64,000 bases of DNA from Wenzhouxiangella limi (GTDB taxonomy: Bacteria > Pseudomonadota > Gammaproteobacteria > Xanthomonadales > Wenzhouxiangellaceae): positions 233,559 through 297,558 of the forward strand of contig NZ_JAAGSC010000039.1 in the NCBI RefSeq assembly GCF_010499265.1, written 5' to 3'. Both the position numbers and the translations under genes were made by a program. This document shows positions 1 to 9,247 of the stretch, in pieces; positions within the stretch are counted from its first letter, which is position 1; each line of letters opens with the position of its first letter. The notes under the pieces are model-generated. The model was given only the letters and a program-made list of their open reading frames with translations. It had not been told where the DNA came from and did no database searches.

Positions 1-1764
1 GTCCTTGCCTTCGCCGGCGCGGCGTCTGTTGACGGCCTTGAGCGCCCAGTCGATGATGGTGAGATTGCGCAAGCCGAGAAAGTCGAACTTGACCAATCCG
101 ACCGACTCGACGTCGTTTTTGTCGAACTGGGTCAGCACCGAGTGACCATCCGGCTCGGTGTAGAGCGGCGTGAAATCGGTTAGCGGACCCGGGGCGATTA
201 CCAGGCCGCCGGCGTGCTTGCCGGCATTTCGGGCCAGACCTTCCAGCGAGCGGGCCAGATCAAGTACCGAACGGGTGTCGTCCTCGCGCTCGTAGCGCTG
301 CTGGAGTTCGGGCTCTTCTTCCAGCGCTTTTTCCAGCGTCATCTCCAGCTTGTTGGGTATGAGCTTGGCGATGGAGTCGACAAAGCCGTAGTTGTAGCCC
401 AGTACCCGGCCGCAGTCGCGGACCACCGCCTTGGCCGCCATGGTGCCGTAGGTAATGATCTGGGCGACCTGGTCGCGGCCGTAGGTGCGGGCGACGTAGT
501 CGATGACCCGGTCACGGCCTTCGACGCAAAAGTCGATATCGAAGTCGGGCATTGAGACCCGCTCCGGATTTAGAAACCGCTCAAACAATAGCTCATAACG
601 TATTGGATCTACGTCGGTTATACCCAGGCTCCAGGCCACGACAGAGCCGGCGCCCGAACCGCGCCCCGGCCCGACCGGCACGTCGTTTGTGCGCGCCCAG
701 GCGATGAAGTCGGCCACGATCAGGAAGTAGCCCGAAAAGCCCATGGAAGTGATGACTTCCAGCTCACGCTCGAGTCGCTGCGTATAGTCGGCGCGCTCGC
801 AGTCGGGCGCCAGACCGTGACGTTCCAGTCGCCGGCTCAAGCCTTCGGCCGACTTGTGGCGGACGAAATCGTCCTCGGTCTGGCCTTCCGGGACGGGGAA
901 AGCGGGCAGTACGTATTCGCCCAGAGTCAGTTCGAGATTGCAGCGCATGGCCAGGTGGGCGGTGTTTTCCAGCGCGACCGGCAGGTCGGCAAAGGTTTCG
1001 GCCATCTCTTCCGGGCTTTTGAGGTACTGCTGGTCGACGTACTCGCGCGCTCGGCGCTTGTCGTCGAGCAGCCGGCCCTGGTGGATGCAGACGCGGGCTT
1101 CGTGGGCGAAATAGTCTTCGGGGTCCAGGAATCGAACGTCGTTGGAGGCCACCACGGGAACAGCGTGTTCGGCCGCCAGTCGCAGAAAGCCGTTTTCGAG
1201 TGCCTGCTCGCCGTCCCGGCCAAGCCGTTCCAGCGCAATGCAGGTGCGGCCGGGAAACAGCCGCAGCCAGCCCTGCAGGCGCTGCCCGGCCTGGTTGGCA
1301 CGCCCGTTTGTCAGCGCCTGCCCAACGCTGGAGCTACGACCCAGCAGGACAATCAGGCCATCACTGTGACCGCGCAGCCAGGGGCCGAGCACGCGCGGCT
1401 GACCACCGCGTTCGCGGCCCTCGAGAAAAGACCTCGACAGCAGGCGACACAGGTTGAGATAGCCGGTTCGATCCTGCACCAGCAGGGTGACCACCCCCGC
1501 CTGGGGGCCCTCGTCGGCCTCCTGGACGCGGATGTCGGCCCCGACGATGGGCTTGATGCCGCGAGCGACCGCTGCCCGGTAGAACTTCACCAGGGCGAAC
1601 AGATTGTGCCAGTCGGTGATCGCCACGGCGGGCATGCCCAGCTCCACGGCCCGGTCGAGCAGCTGATGGATTCGAATCAGGCCGTCTTCCAGCGAGTATT
1701 CGGTGTGCAGGCGCAGGTGGACGAACGGCGTCTTCGACGGCGGACTGTCGTGGGCTGGGGTCAT
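1..1764 (-). CDS. dnaE: DNA polymerase III alpha subunit, N-terminal 588 codons (cut by window start)
   Basis: Catalytic subunit of the replicative DNA polymerase III. The frame is open from the ATG at 1764 to base 1, so only the N-terminal half is visible. The start region (VHLRLHTEYSLEDG) is the usual opening of the PHP domain. Further in come the glycine-rich GPGRGSGAGS segment of the polymerase core and MPDFDIDFC, which carries two of the catalytic aspartates. It begins 9 bases after the stop of the DUF349 gene on the same strand, so the two are probably co-transcribed. Identification is firm. The C-terminal palm, OB and tau-binding parts lie outside the window. Confidence 0.97.
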   Translation of the reverse strand, partial: MTPAHDSPPSKTPFVHLRLHTEYSLEDGLIRIHQLLDRAVELGMPAVAITDWHNLFALVKFYRAAVARGIKPIVGADIRVQEADEGPQAGVVTLLVQDRTGYLNLCRLLSRSFLEGRERGGQPRVLGPWLRGHSDGLIVLLGRSSSVGQALTNGRANQAGQRLQGWLRLFPGRTCIALERLGRDGEQALENGFLRLAAEHAVPVVASNDVRFLDPEDYFAHEARVCIHQGRLLDDKRRAREYVDQQYLKSPEEMAETFADLPVALENTAHLAMRCNLELTLGEYVLPAFPVPEGQTEDDFVRHKSAEGLSRRLERHGLAPDCERADYTQRLERELEVITSMGFSGYFLIVADFIAWARTNDVPVGPGRGSGAGSVVAWSLGITDVDPIRYELLFERFLNPERVSMPDFDIDFCVEGRDRVIDYVARTYGRDQVAQIITYGTMAAKAVVRDCGRVLGYNYGFVDSIAKLIPNKLEMTLEKALEEEPELQQRYEREDDTRSVLDLARSLEGLARNAGKHAGGLVIAPGPLTDFTPLYTEPDGHSVLTQFDKNDVESVGLVKFDFLGLRNLTIIDWALKAVNRRRAGEGKD

Positions 1765-1773
1765 GAGCGCGGG

Positions 1774-4473
1774 TCAGCCGAGTCCGACCATGCCCTCGAT
1801 GACCTCCCGGGCGCGCTGGAAGCGTCGGAGCAGCTCGGCGTGATCGCCCGGCGGGTGGGGCAGGGACTGCAGCCAGCGCGACTGCAGCCCGGCCATTTCT
1901 GTCGCCAGGTCGGGCTGGCGCTCGCGCTCGCTCATGCGCCGGGCCAGCCGTTTGACCTGGTAGTCCATGCGCAGCTGCTGGTCAGCTTCCGGGGTATCCA
2001 GGCCCGACAGAAATTCCATTTCAACCGCCACCTGGCGGGCGGATTCCAGCCCCTGCCCGGCCAGGGTCCTGAGATGATCGGCGTCGAAATCGGGCCGTGC
2101 GATGGCGCTCGCCCGGGCTTGCAGTGCAGCGCTTGTTGCGTCATCGCCCGGCGCGACCGCCGGAATCCGACCGGACAGATCGCCATGTTCGCCCTCGCAG
2201 CGTTGCCGCCACAGATCCTGGACCGCCGCGGCGAGCGACCACAGGCGGTCGCGCTCGCGCGCCTGGGCCTGGGTGCGCTGGGCTTCACGGCGCTGCGCCA
2301 GTTGGCGCTCGGCTTGCTCGAAGCGCTGGTTCAGACGCTGCGGGCGTCCATCCTGGTGAAGCCACTGCTGCAGCAGGCCGTTGAAGCGACTGGCGGCGGC
2401 TGCGAGTTCTTCATCCGGGGCCCTGGCCAGTTCCTCGGCCTGGACGCACAGGGCCTCTAACTCGGCGAGCGCCTGCTGGTCCGCCTGGCGACGCTCGGTT
2501 TGTTCACCCTTGAGTTTCTCGAACAGCGGATCGATGGGCTCGCGAAACTTGCGCCAGAGCTGCTGCTCGACCCTGCGTCGGCCGGCGCCGGCGCGCTGCC
2601 ATTGCTGCTGCAGGGACTTGGCCTTTTCGACAGCGGTTTTCAGGTCTTTCTCGTGCGCGAGCGCGCGCGCTTCGGCGACCAGCCGGCGCTTGTTCGCCTC
2701 GACCGTGTCGAACAGTTCGTCCAGACGCTTGGACAGCTGGTCCATCAGCGCTCTCAAGGACGCCGCCGAAGCCCCGCGTGACTTGGGCGGCAGGTCATCC
2801 ATGCGGCGGATGGCCTGACGGGCCTTGCGCATGAAACCCAGCAAGTCAGCCGGGCTGCTGTCGGCGCTGGCGGCCGCGGCCTGCCCGGCATCGATGAAAG
2901 CGTGCAGCGTTTCGAGGTTGTCTTTCTGGACCTGCTCGCGCTTTTCAAAAAAGGGCCGGGCGGCCTCGAACGCTTGTTTGCAGGCGCTCTGGAACCGACG
3001 CCATTGCCCGGAAGGGGCGGCGAAGCGGCGCTTGTCGCCAGGCAGGATTTCCAGCGCCTCCAGCCGCTTCCACTCCGACCGGGCTTTCTTGAGCGCAGCG
3101 GTGATCGCATCGGGATGTTGTCCGGAACCGGGCAGGCTCTCGACCTGGACAATGAGTTCGTCGCGGAGCTTGTTGTTGGACCAGTGCTGCCAGTCGCGCA
3201 TTTCTTTCAGCCGGCCTTCCATGCGCTGCAGGCGCCCCCCGGCCGGACCGGGCCGCTGGCGCGGGGGCAGGCGATCGAAATCCCGCCGCAGGCTGCGGAT
3301 CTGTTCGTGTGCCCGGCCGATTTCGCCGGCCTCCAGTGAAGCGGCAACGCGCTCCAGGCGCGGCTCGAAGTCAGGCGTTTCCCGAGCACCGTTGGCGGCG
3401 CTTTTTGCGTCGGTTTCGCTCGCTTGTCGAGCAACGCGCTGCTGGATCTGGGCCTGCAGTTCGCGCAGCAGCGGCAACATGTCCTGCTTGAGCTGTTCGT
3501 CGGCGGTGGTCGGGGCGCCGAGCGCGTTCCAGGCCCGATCCCAGTCCGCCAGCATTCTGGCCGGCTCGATTTCGCGCCCGCGTCGAATACCGGTCCGGAT
3601 ATGGTCGGCAGCGGCGGCCAGAGCGGAATCCGGCACCTCTGGCTCGGGCGCCGGCGTTGCCGGGTTGTCGTCGGGTTCCTCCGGCGTGCCTGCCGAGCGT
3701 TGCCGGGCCGCCTCGGCAATGCGCAGCGCGCTTTCAAACCGATGCGCCAGCCCCTCGGGGTGGTCGGATATGGCCAGCCAGCGCTGGCGCAGGTCTTCGC
3801 TTATTTTTGCAGCCTCGCCGCTGAAGTTGCCGCGCGCCAGTTGTTCGGCCTCGTGGACCAGCCGCTCCGAGGCCGCTTGCCCGGCCTGGATCTGGCCGCT
3901 TGCGCTCAGGATACCTTCCAGTGCCTCGACTGCGGCCCGCGCGCGGCGTTTGTTGCGCCCCCGCAGCGCCGCGATGACGCGCTCGAGCGTCGAGGTCTGC
4001 TGCAGACGGGGGAGGATCTCGTCGGCCAGGGTATCGTCGGGTTCACTGGCATAGCGGTCGCCGAGGAAGCCCTGGGCATCGATCCGTGCCAGGGCCGCGC
4101 GCCGCAGGGCCAGAGAGGGCGCGCTAGCAGCGGTCTTGCGAACCAGCGCGGCGTCTTCGACCCGTTCGAACCATTCCAGGCGCGCGGATTCGAGCGTGGG
4201 CTCATCGGACTTGAGAATCGAGCGGGCGAGGAAACGGTCAGCGGCCTGGAGGATGTCCGGATCACTCTCGCGCAGGCGCGCGTCCAGCCAGAAAGGCTCG
4301 GTGTCGATCCGTTCCAGGGCCGCCAGCCGGACCTTTGCATCGTCATCGTGCTGGGCGATTTGAGCCAGTTCGGCCTTCAGTTCGGGATCCTGATGCTGTC
4401 GGACCGCGGCGGCGCGCGCCTCCGGATCCTTTTGCTGCCAGGGTTTTTTGAGGAATTTCGAGCGCAGGTTCAT
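1774..4473 (-). CDS. DUF349 domain-containing protein
   Basis: A large (899 aa), soluble, highly charged, mostly helical protein. The N-terminal third reads like degenerate HEAT-type repeats (repeated ALxRIDxx and LARxxLE units). The rest contains several repeats of the DUF349 type, with spaced Trp/Arg positions such as W-x-R-F and LxxQWQRAG. No catalytic motif is visible and the molecular role is unknown. The ATG at 4473 opens the frame. It sits between the TraB-like gene upstream and dnaE 9 bases downstream, consistent with one transcript. Family membership is judged by eye from repeat pattern and length. Confidence 0.8.
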   Translation of the reverse strand: MNLRSKFLKKPWQQKDPEARAAAVRQHQDPELKAELAQIAQHDDDAKVRLAALERIDTEPFWLDARLRESDPDILQAADRFLARSILKSDEPTLESARLEWFERVEDAALVRKTAASAPSLALRRAALARIDAQGFLGDRYASEPDDTLADEILPRLQQTSTLERVIAALRGRNKRRARAAVEALEGILSASGQIQAGQAASERLVHEAEQLARGNFSGEAAKISEDLRQRWLAISDHPEGLAHRFESALRIAEAARQRSAGTPEEPDDNPATPAPEPEVPDSALAAAADHIRTGIRRGREIEPARMLADWDRAWNALGAPTTADEQLKQDMLPLLRELQAQIQQRVARQASETDAKSAANGARETPDFEPRLERVAASLEAGEIGRAHEQIRSLRRDFDRLPPRQRPGPAGGRLQRMEGRLKEMRDWQHWSNNKLRDELIVQVESLPGSGQHPDAITAALKKARSEWKRLEALEILPGDKRRFAAPSGQWRRFQSACKQAFEAARPFFEKREQVQKDNLETLHAFIDAGQAAAASADSSPADLLGFMRKARQAIRRMDDLPPKSRGASAASLRALMDQLSKRLDELFDTVEANKRRLVAEARALAHEKDLKTAVEKAKSLQQQWQRAGAGRRRVEQQLWRKFREPIDPLFEKLKGEQTERRQADQQALAELEALCVQAEELARAPDEELAAAASRFNGLLQQWLHQDGRPQRLNQRFEQAERQLAQRREAQRTQAQARERDRLWSLAAAVQDLWRQRCEGEHGDLSGRIPAVAPGDDATSAALQARASAIARPDFDADHLRTLAGQGLESARQVAVEMEFLSGLDTPEADQQLRMDYQVKRLARRMSERERQPDLATEMAGLQSRWLQSLPHPPGDHAELLRRFQRAREVIEGMVGLG

Positions 4474-4554
4474 CCGGTCGTTGACTTGTCCAGCTTCAGG
4501 CCTGCATAGAGTAACGCGCCGGCTCCAATCCGACTACCGGCCCGGGTGGTCCGG

Positions 4555-5763
4555 TCATTCGACGAGTTGCTGGACCATGCGGAAACCCGCGATCCAGGTG
4601 CCCGCTGCCGAGCCCAGGTTGGACAGGAAAAACACCACGAACACCCGGGAGACGCGATTGTTGAACCAGCCGGAGAGTCGGACGACGTCGTCGCGCAGGG
4701 ATTCGAAATCCGCCACCCGGGGCTTGCGCAGCCAGGCCTCGACGGCACCGGTGACCATGCCGGCACCGATGGTGGGGTTGAGCGAGGTCAGCGGCGCGGC
4801 AAACAGCGCGGTCAGCACGGTCAAAGGGTGGGCGCGGGCGATCAGCGCGCCCAGTGCCGACAGCGTTCCGTTGATCACCACCCAGGTCAGCACCAGCGAA
4901 AGCCCGAGCTCCGGAGAGCGCGAGAAACCGATCCCGAAGCCGGTCAGCACCGCGACCAGGATGATCCAGGGCAGGGCCTTGAGCACGCGCGACGGCGGCG
5001 GCATGGCGTCCAGTTCGCGCACCTGGCTTTCCGGATCGGCTTGCGTTTCCAGGGCAGTGGCCGTGCCGGCAAGATGGCCGGCGCCCAGCACCGCCAGCAC
5101 CCGTCCGCTGGATCGGTCGGCGTTTTCCTGGCGCAGGCGAGCGGCCATGTAGCGATCGCGTTCCGCGATCAGGGCCTCATACAACTCAGGGCTTGTTTCG
5201 GAGAACTCGCTGAAGGTCTGGGTCAGCAGATCGCCTTCCTTGAGTTGCTCGATATCCTGCTCGCTGATCTCGTCGCGCGAAAACAGCGACAGGAACAGGC
5301 CGTTGATCATCACCCAGCGCTTCCATAAAGAAAGTCGCCGGCTGGCCCGCCGCAGGGTGACGCCGATCTCGCGATCGATCAGCTGGATCGGCACGCCGGC
5401 GCGTTCGGCACCGGCGATGGCGGCCTTCATCTCCGCGCCCGGTTCGATCCCGAACTGGTCGGCGATCCGGCGCTGGTAGGCGCCCAGCGCCAGCGACGCC
5501 ATCATCATCCCGGCCTTGCCCTGACGGAGGATGGAAAACAGGTTGAGGTTGCGCCAGCTTTCACGCTCGGTCAGCGCCTGGTAACGCGACGGGCACAGCT
5601 CGATCGCCACGGCATCGTAGTGGCCGCTTTCGATCAGGCGCTCGACCGCTTCGGCGCTGGTGCGCGAGACGTGGGCCGTGCCGAGAAGGGCGTAGTCGAC
5701 GCCGTCGCGCTGGACGTGTCGGACCGGTTCGTCGCCGAACAGGTCGGAGGGTTGGACGGTCAT
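4555..5763 (-). CDS. TraB/PrgY-family membrane protein
   Basis: 402 aa. The N-terminal half carries the family landmarks: a GTAHVS motif near residue 28, an AIELCPSRYQAL segment near 55-66, and a GAGHLAG motif in the middle. The C-terminal 140 residues form about four hydrophobic segments (for example PWIILVAVLTGFGIGF). The family includes the enterococcal pheromone-shutdown protein TraB and resembles GumN/Tiki-type putative metalloproteases; the bacterial function is not established. The ATG at 5763 is divergent from the AhpD-like gene. It is followed on the same strand, 81 bases on, by the DUF349 gene. Confidence 0.85.
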   Translation of the reverse strand: MTVQPSDLFGDEPVRHVQRDGVDYALLGTAHVSRTSAEAVERLIESGHYDAVAIELCPSRYQALTERESWRNLNLFSILRQGKAGMMMASLALGAYQRRIADQFGIEPGAEMKAAIAGAERAGVPIQLIDREIGVTLRRASRRLSLWKRWVMINGLFLSLFSRDEISEQDIEQLKEGDLLTQTFSEFSETSPELYEALIAERDRYMAARLRQENADRSSGRVLAVLGAGHLAGTATALETQADPESQVRELDAMPPPSRVLKALPWIILVAVLTGFGIGFSRSPELGLSLVLTWVVINGTLSALGALIARAHPLTVLTALFAAPLTSLNPTIGAGMVTGAVEAWLRKPRVADFESLRDDVVRLSGWFNNRVSRVFVVFFLSNLGSAAGTWIAGFRMVQQLVE

Positions 5764-5914
5764 GGATGCACGAGAGGTTGCCAGGACAGCTTGTCAGTGT
5801 AGACGCTTGGGTCCGGAGATTCTTGCTGTCGGGGCTCGCCAATGGCCGCCAGGCGCGACGCCGATTGCGGTGAATGCGACAATGTCGCCTTTCTGCCCCG
5901 GCTTTTGGTCCGCC

Positions 5915-6478
5915 ATGTCGAGAATCCCGTCGAAATCCCTCAACGAGTATCCCTGGTACGTTCGCTTTTTTCTCAAACGACAGCGTCGTGTCTACGGGGA
6001 AATCCTGGCGCCTTCGCTGCTGTGGGGACGCCTGCCCGGCGCCTTTGTCGGCATGCTGGGACTGCTGGGCATTTTCAACAGCAAACGCTATCCGGTCGAC
6101 GGCCGTCTGCGGTCTCTGGTCTCCATTCGCATCGCCCAGCTCAACGGCTGTCATTTCTGCGTCGACCTCAACGCCTACAATTTTCTCAAGGCCCGCGGCG
6201 ACGAGGCCCGGGCGGCGGCCGTGGCTGACTGGCGCGATAGTGCGCTGTTCGATGACGCCGAGCGGGCGGCGCTGGACTGGGCCGAGCAGGTCACCGAGCG
6301 ATGCGCCGCCATCGACGAAACCGCGCCAGGCAGGCTGCGCGAGCACTTTTCCGACGACGAGATTACCGGACTGACCGCCTGGATCGGTTTTCAGAACATG
6401 AGCGCCAAGTTCAACGCCGCGCTGGGCGCTGAACAACACGGATTCTGCGACCTTCGCCAGCAATCGGAAGATCGCTGA
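5915..6478 (+). CDS. Carboxymuconolactone decarboxylase/AhpD-like protein
   Basis: 187 aa from the ATG at 5915; the frame is open further upstream, but that extension is not family-like. It has the alpha-helical AhpD-like fold signature, with RIAQLNGCHFCVDLN around residues 75-90. The CxxC pair is present, but the residue that is usually His after the second Cys is Asn here. Family members are thiol-dependent peroxidases or decarboxylases; with the altered third position a specific reaction cannot be assigned. It is divergent from the TraB-like gene and upstream of the acyl-CoA synthetase/GNAT gene, which has its own promoter. Confidence 0.82.
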   Translation: MSRIPSKSLNEYPWYVRFFLKRQRRVYGEILAPSLLWGRLPGAFVGMLGLLGIFNSKRYPVDGRLRSLVSIRIAQLNGCHFCVDLNAYNFLKARGDEARAAAVADWRDSALFDDAERAALDWAEQVTERCAAIDETAPGRLREHFSDDEITGLTAWIGFQNMSAKFNAALGAEQHGFCDLRQQSEDR

Positions 6479-6482
6479 TTCA

Positions 6483-6511
6483 TTGCAATTTGTGCATTGC
6501 ACACATACAAT
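6483..6511 (+). promoter_or_regulatory. Sigma-70-like promoter with a palindrome inside the spacer
   Basis: TTGCAA at 6483-6488 and TACAAT at 6506-6511 are separated by exactly 17 bases. A perfect inverted repeat, TGTGCA-T-TGCACA, occupies 6491-6503, within the spacer. Transcription should start near 6518, which favours the GTG at 6557 as translation start of the downstream gene over an in-frame TTG at 6497. The palindrome is a candidate operator. Confidence 0.6.
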
Positions 6512-6556
6512 GGCGTATGGTGTCATAAGGCCAATCATCAAGGACAGGGCAACCCA

Positions 6557-9241
6557 GTGAACCGTCATTTTCTCGACCAGATCTTTACCGCCCACCATGT
6601 CGCCGTGATTGGCGCCAGCGAACGCGAAGGTTCGCTGGGTTCGATCGTCTTCAGCAACCTGCGCGAGGCCGGTTTCGCCGGCGAGTTGTACCCGGTCAAC
6701 CCCAACCGGTCGGAAGTGCAGGGCTGCAAGGCCTGGCCGGACGTCGCCTCGATCGGCGAAGACATCGATCTGGCCGTTATTGCCACGCCGGCCGCCACCG
6801 TGGCCGATGTACTCAGACAGTGCGGCGAAGAAGGCGTGACCGGTGCGCTGATCCTGTCGGCCGGATTCGCCGAGCTGGGCCCGTCCGGTAAACGCCGTCA
6901 GCAGGCCTTGGTCGAGATCGCCCGCGAATACAAGATGCGCCTGATCGGGCCCAACTGCCTGGGCATCATGCGTCCGTCCCAGAAGATCAATGCGACCTTC
7001 AGCCGCCACAACGCCGCACCCGGCAACCTGGCGCTGATTTCGCAGTCCGGCGCCATCTGCACGGCCATTCTGGACTGGGCCGAGGGCCAGGGCATCGGCT
7101 TTTCGGTTGTGGCTTCGACGGGCAACGCCGCCGACGTCGACTTCGGTGACCTGCTGGATTACCTGGCCATGGATCCCGAGACCCGGAGCATCCTGCTGTA
7201 CGTCGAAGGGATCCATCATTCCAGGCGCTTCATGAGCGGCTTGCGCTCGGCCGCCCGCATGAAGCCGGTCATCGTGATCAAGTCGGGTCGGCACGAAGCG
7301 GGCTCGCGCGCGGCCATGTCCCATACCGGTTCCATCGTCGGCTCTGACGATGTGTTCGATGCCGCGCTGGAGCGCGCCGGCGTGGTTCGGGCCGACTCCA
7401 TCTACAACCTGTTCTCGGCCGCGCGCATCCTGTCCAGCGGTTACCGCGCCGACGGCAACCGCCTGGCCATCGTGACCAACGCCGGGGGGCCGGCGGTGAT
7501 GGCGACCGACCGGGCAGTGGAGCTCGACATCGGGATGGCCGAACTGTCTTCCACCACCATGGACACGCTCGGCAAGGCACTGCCGGAACAGTGGTCTCAC
7601 GGCAACCCGGTCGATCTGCTGGGCGACGCCGATCCGGAACGCTACCGGGCGGCGGTCACCGCCTGCCTGGACGACGATCAGGTCGACGCGCTGCTGGTCA
7701 TGCTGACCCCGCAGGCCATGACCGACATCGACGGCACGGCGCGCGTGGTAAGCGAGCTGGCTGCAGGCAGCCGCAAGCCGCTGCTGACCTGCTGGATGGG
7801 CGATGTCCAGGTGCGATCGGCCAGGGCACACTTTGCCGAGGCGCACGTGCCGCACTTCACCACGCCGGAAGCGGCGGTGGCGGCGTTCGGGTACCTGGCC
7901 GCCTACGGGCGCAACCAGCGGCTGTTGATGCAGGTGCCCGGCCCGCTGACCGACCGCTCGCCGCCGGATCTCAAGAGCGCACGCATGATCATCCAGGGCG
8001 CGCTGGCCGACGGGCGGTCGACGCTGAGCACCCTGGAGAGCAAGGCCGTGCTTTCGGCATTCCGCATACCGGTCACGGCCAGCGCTCGCGCCGCCTCGCC
8101 CAGCGAGGCCCTGGTCGCGGCCGGCAACGTCGGATACCCGGTGGCAATGAAGATCGACTCGCCCGACATCACCCACAAGTCCGACGTCCACGGCGTGCGG
8201 CTGAACATCAGCAGTCCCGAGCACGTGCGCAATGCCTACCTGCACATGGTCGAGCAGGCCGAACGCCTGCGGCCGGACGCGCGTATCGACGGGGTCACGA
8301 TCGAGAAGATGCACGACAGTCCCTACGGCCGTGAACTGCTGGTGGGCGTGCTGCGCGATCCGGTCTTCGGGCCGGTGGTCAGCTTCGGCTCGGGCGGAAC
8401 CCGGGTGGAAATCCTCAACGATCGGTCGGTGGCGCTGCCGCCGCTCAACCGCGTGATCATTTCCGGCATGATCGAGCGCACCCGCGTGGCCCGCCTGCTG
8501 CAGGAATTCCGCAACATGCCGGCGGTCGATCTCAAGGCGCTGGAGAAGGTTCTGCTGCGGGTCTCGGAAATGGTCTGCGAACTGCCGGAGATCCGCGAAA
8601 TGGACATCAACCCGCTGATTGCCGACGAGCGCGGTCTGATGGCGGTCGACGCCCGCATCTCGGTCGGGCATCCCGACACCGCCATCGGGCGCTACGAGCA
8701 CATGTCCATCCATCCCTATCCGGCCCACCTCGTGCGTCAGGCCCAGATGCCGGAGGGCGTCAACCTCACTATTCGACCGATTCGTCCCGAAGACGCCGAG
8801 ATCGAGCGGGAGTTCGTGCGCAATCTTTCGCCGCAGTCACGCTATTTCCGCTTCATGCAGGCGGTCAGCGAACTGACCCAGGCCATGCTGGTGCGCTTCA
8901 CCCAGATCGACTATGACCGCGAAATGGCGCTGATCGCCGTGCGCGAGGATGACGACGGCAGCGAGACCCAGGTGGCGGTCGCCCGGTATACGGTCAATCC
9001 CGACCAGGACAGCTGCGACTTTGCCCTCACGGTGGCCGACGACTGGCAGGGACGCGGCATCGGTTCGCGTCTGATGCGTGAGCTGATGGACGTGGCGCGT
9101 TCGCGCGGCCTGAGTCTGATCGAAGGCGAAGTGCTGGCCGACAACCACAACATGATCTCGCTGATGCAGCGACTGGATTTCAGCATCGCCACCGACGCCC
9201 AGGAACCGAGCCTGCGCCGGGTGCGCAAGCGTTTGCACTGA
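6557..9241 (+). CDS. Acyl-CoA synthetase (ADP-forming)-like protein fused to GNAT acetyltransferase (Pat/YfiQ type)
   Basis: 894 aa from the GTG at 6557. Domain order: CoA-binding Rossmann domain (about 10-130, starting HVAVIGASEREGSLG), succinyl-CoA-ligase-like flavodoxin domains (to about 460, including ALISQSGAICT and MSHTGSIVGSDD), an ATP-grasp domain (about 490-700, GYPVAMKIDSPDITHKSDV), and a C-terminal GNAT domain (about 740-890, DDWQGRGIGSRLM acetyl-CoA loop). This is the architecture of protein lysine acetyltransferases of the Salmonella Pat/E. coli YfiQ type, which acetylate metabolic enzymes such as acetyl-CoA synthetase. The start is chosen because the mapped promoter-like sequence overlaps the longer in-frame TTG. 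Whether the synthetase half is active is not clear by eye. Confidence 0.88.
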   Translation: MNRHFLDQIFTAHHVAVIGASEREGSLGSIVFSNLREAGFAGELYPVNPNRSEVQGCKAWPDVASIGEDIDLAVIATPAATVADVLRQCGEEGVTGALILSAGFAELGPSGKRRQQALVEIAREYKMRLIGPNCLGIMRPSQKINATFSRHNAAPGNLALISQSGAICTAILDWAEGQGIGFSVVASTGNAADVDFGDLLDYLAMDPETRSILLYVEGIHHSRRFMSGLRSAARMKPVIVIKSGRHEAGSRAAMSHTGSIVGSDDVFDAALERAGVVRADSIYNLFSAARILSSGYRADGNRLAIVTNAGGPAVMATDRAVELDIGMAELSSTTMDTLGKALPEQWSHGNPVDLLGDADPERYRAAVTACLDDDQVDALLVMLTPQAMTDIDGTARVVSELAAGSRKPLLTCWMGDVQVRSARAHFAEAHVPHFTTPEAAVAAFGYLAAYGRNQRLLMQVPGPLTDRSPPDLKSARMIIQGALADGRSTLSTLESKAVLSAFRIPVTASARAASPSEALVAAGNVGYPVAMKIDSPDITHKSDVHGVRLNISSPEHVRNAYLHMVEQAERLRPDARIDGVTIEKMHDSPYGRELLVGVLRDPVFGPVVSFGSGGTRVEILNDRSVALPPLNRVIISGMIERTRVARLLQEFRNMPAVDLKALEKVLLRVSEMVCELPEIREMDINPLIADERGLMAVDARISVGHPDTAIGRYEHMSIHPYPAHLVRQAQMPEGVNLTIRPIRPEDAEIEREFVRNLSPQSRYFRFMQAVSELTQAMLVRFTQIDYDREMALIAVREDDDGSETQVAVARYTVNPDQDSCDFALTVADDWQGRGIGSRLMRELMDVARSRGLSLIEGEVLADNHNMISLMQRLDFSIATDAQEPSLRRVRKRLH

Positions 9242-9247
9242 GAAACG

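Noticed and set aside
5561-8728. Long minus-strand open frame (1055 codons)
   Set aside because: It lies antisense to the Pat-like and AhpD-like genes and part of the TraB gene; its translation is Arg/His/Gly-rich with no recognisable domain. It is a GC-rich shadow frame.
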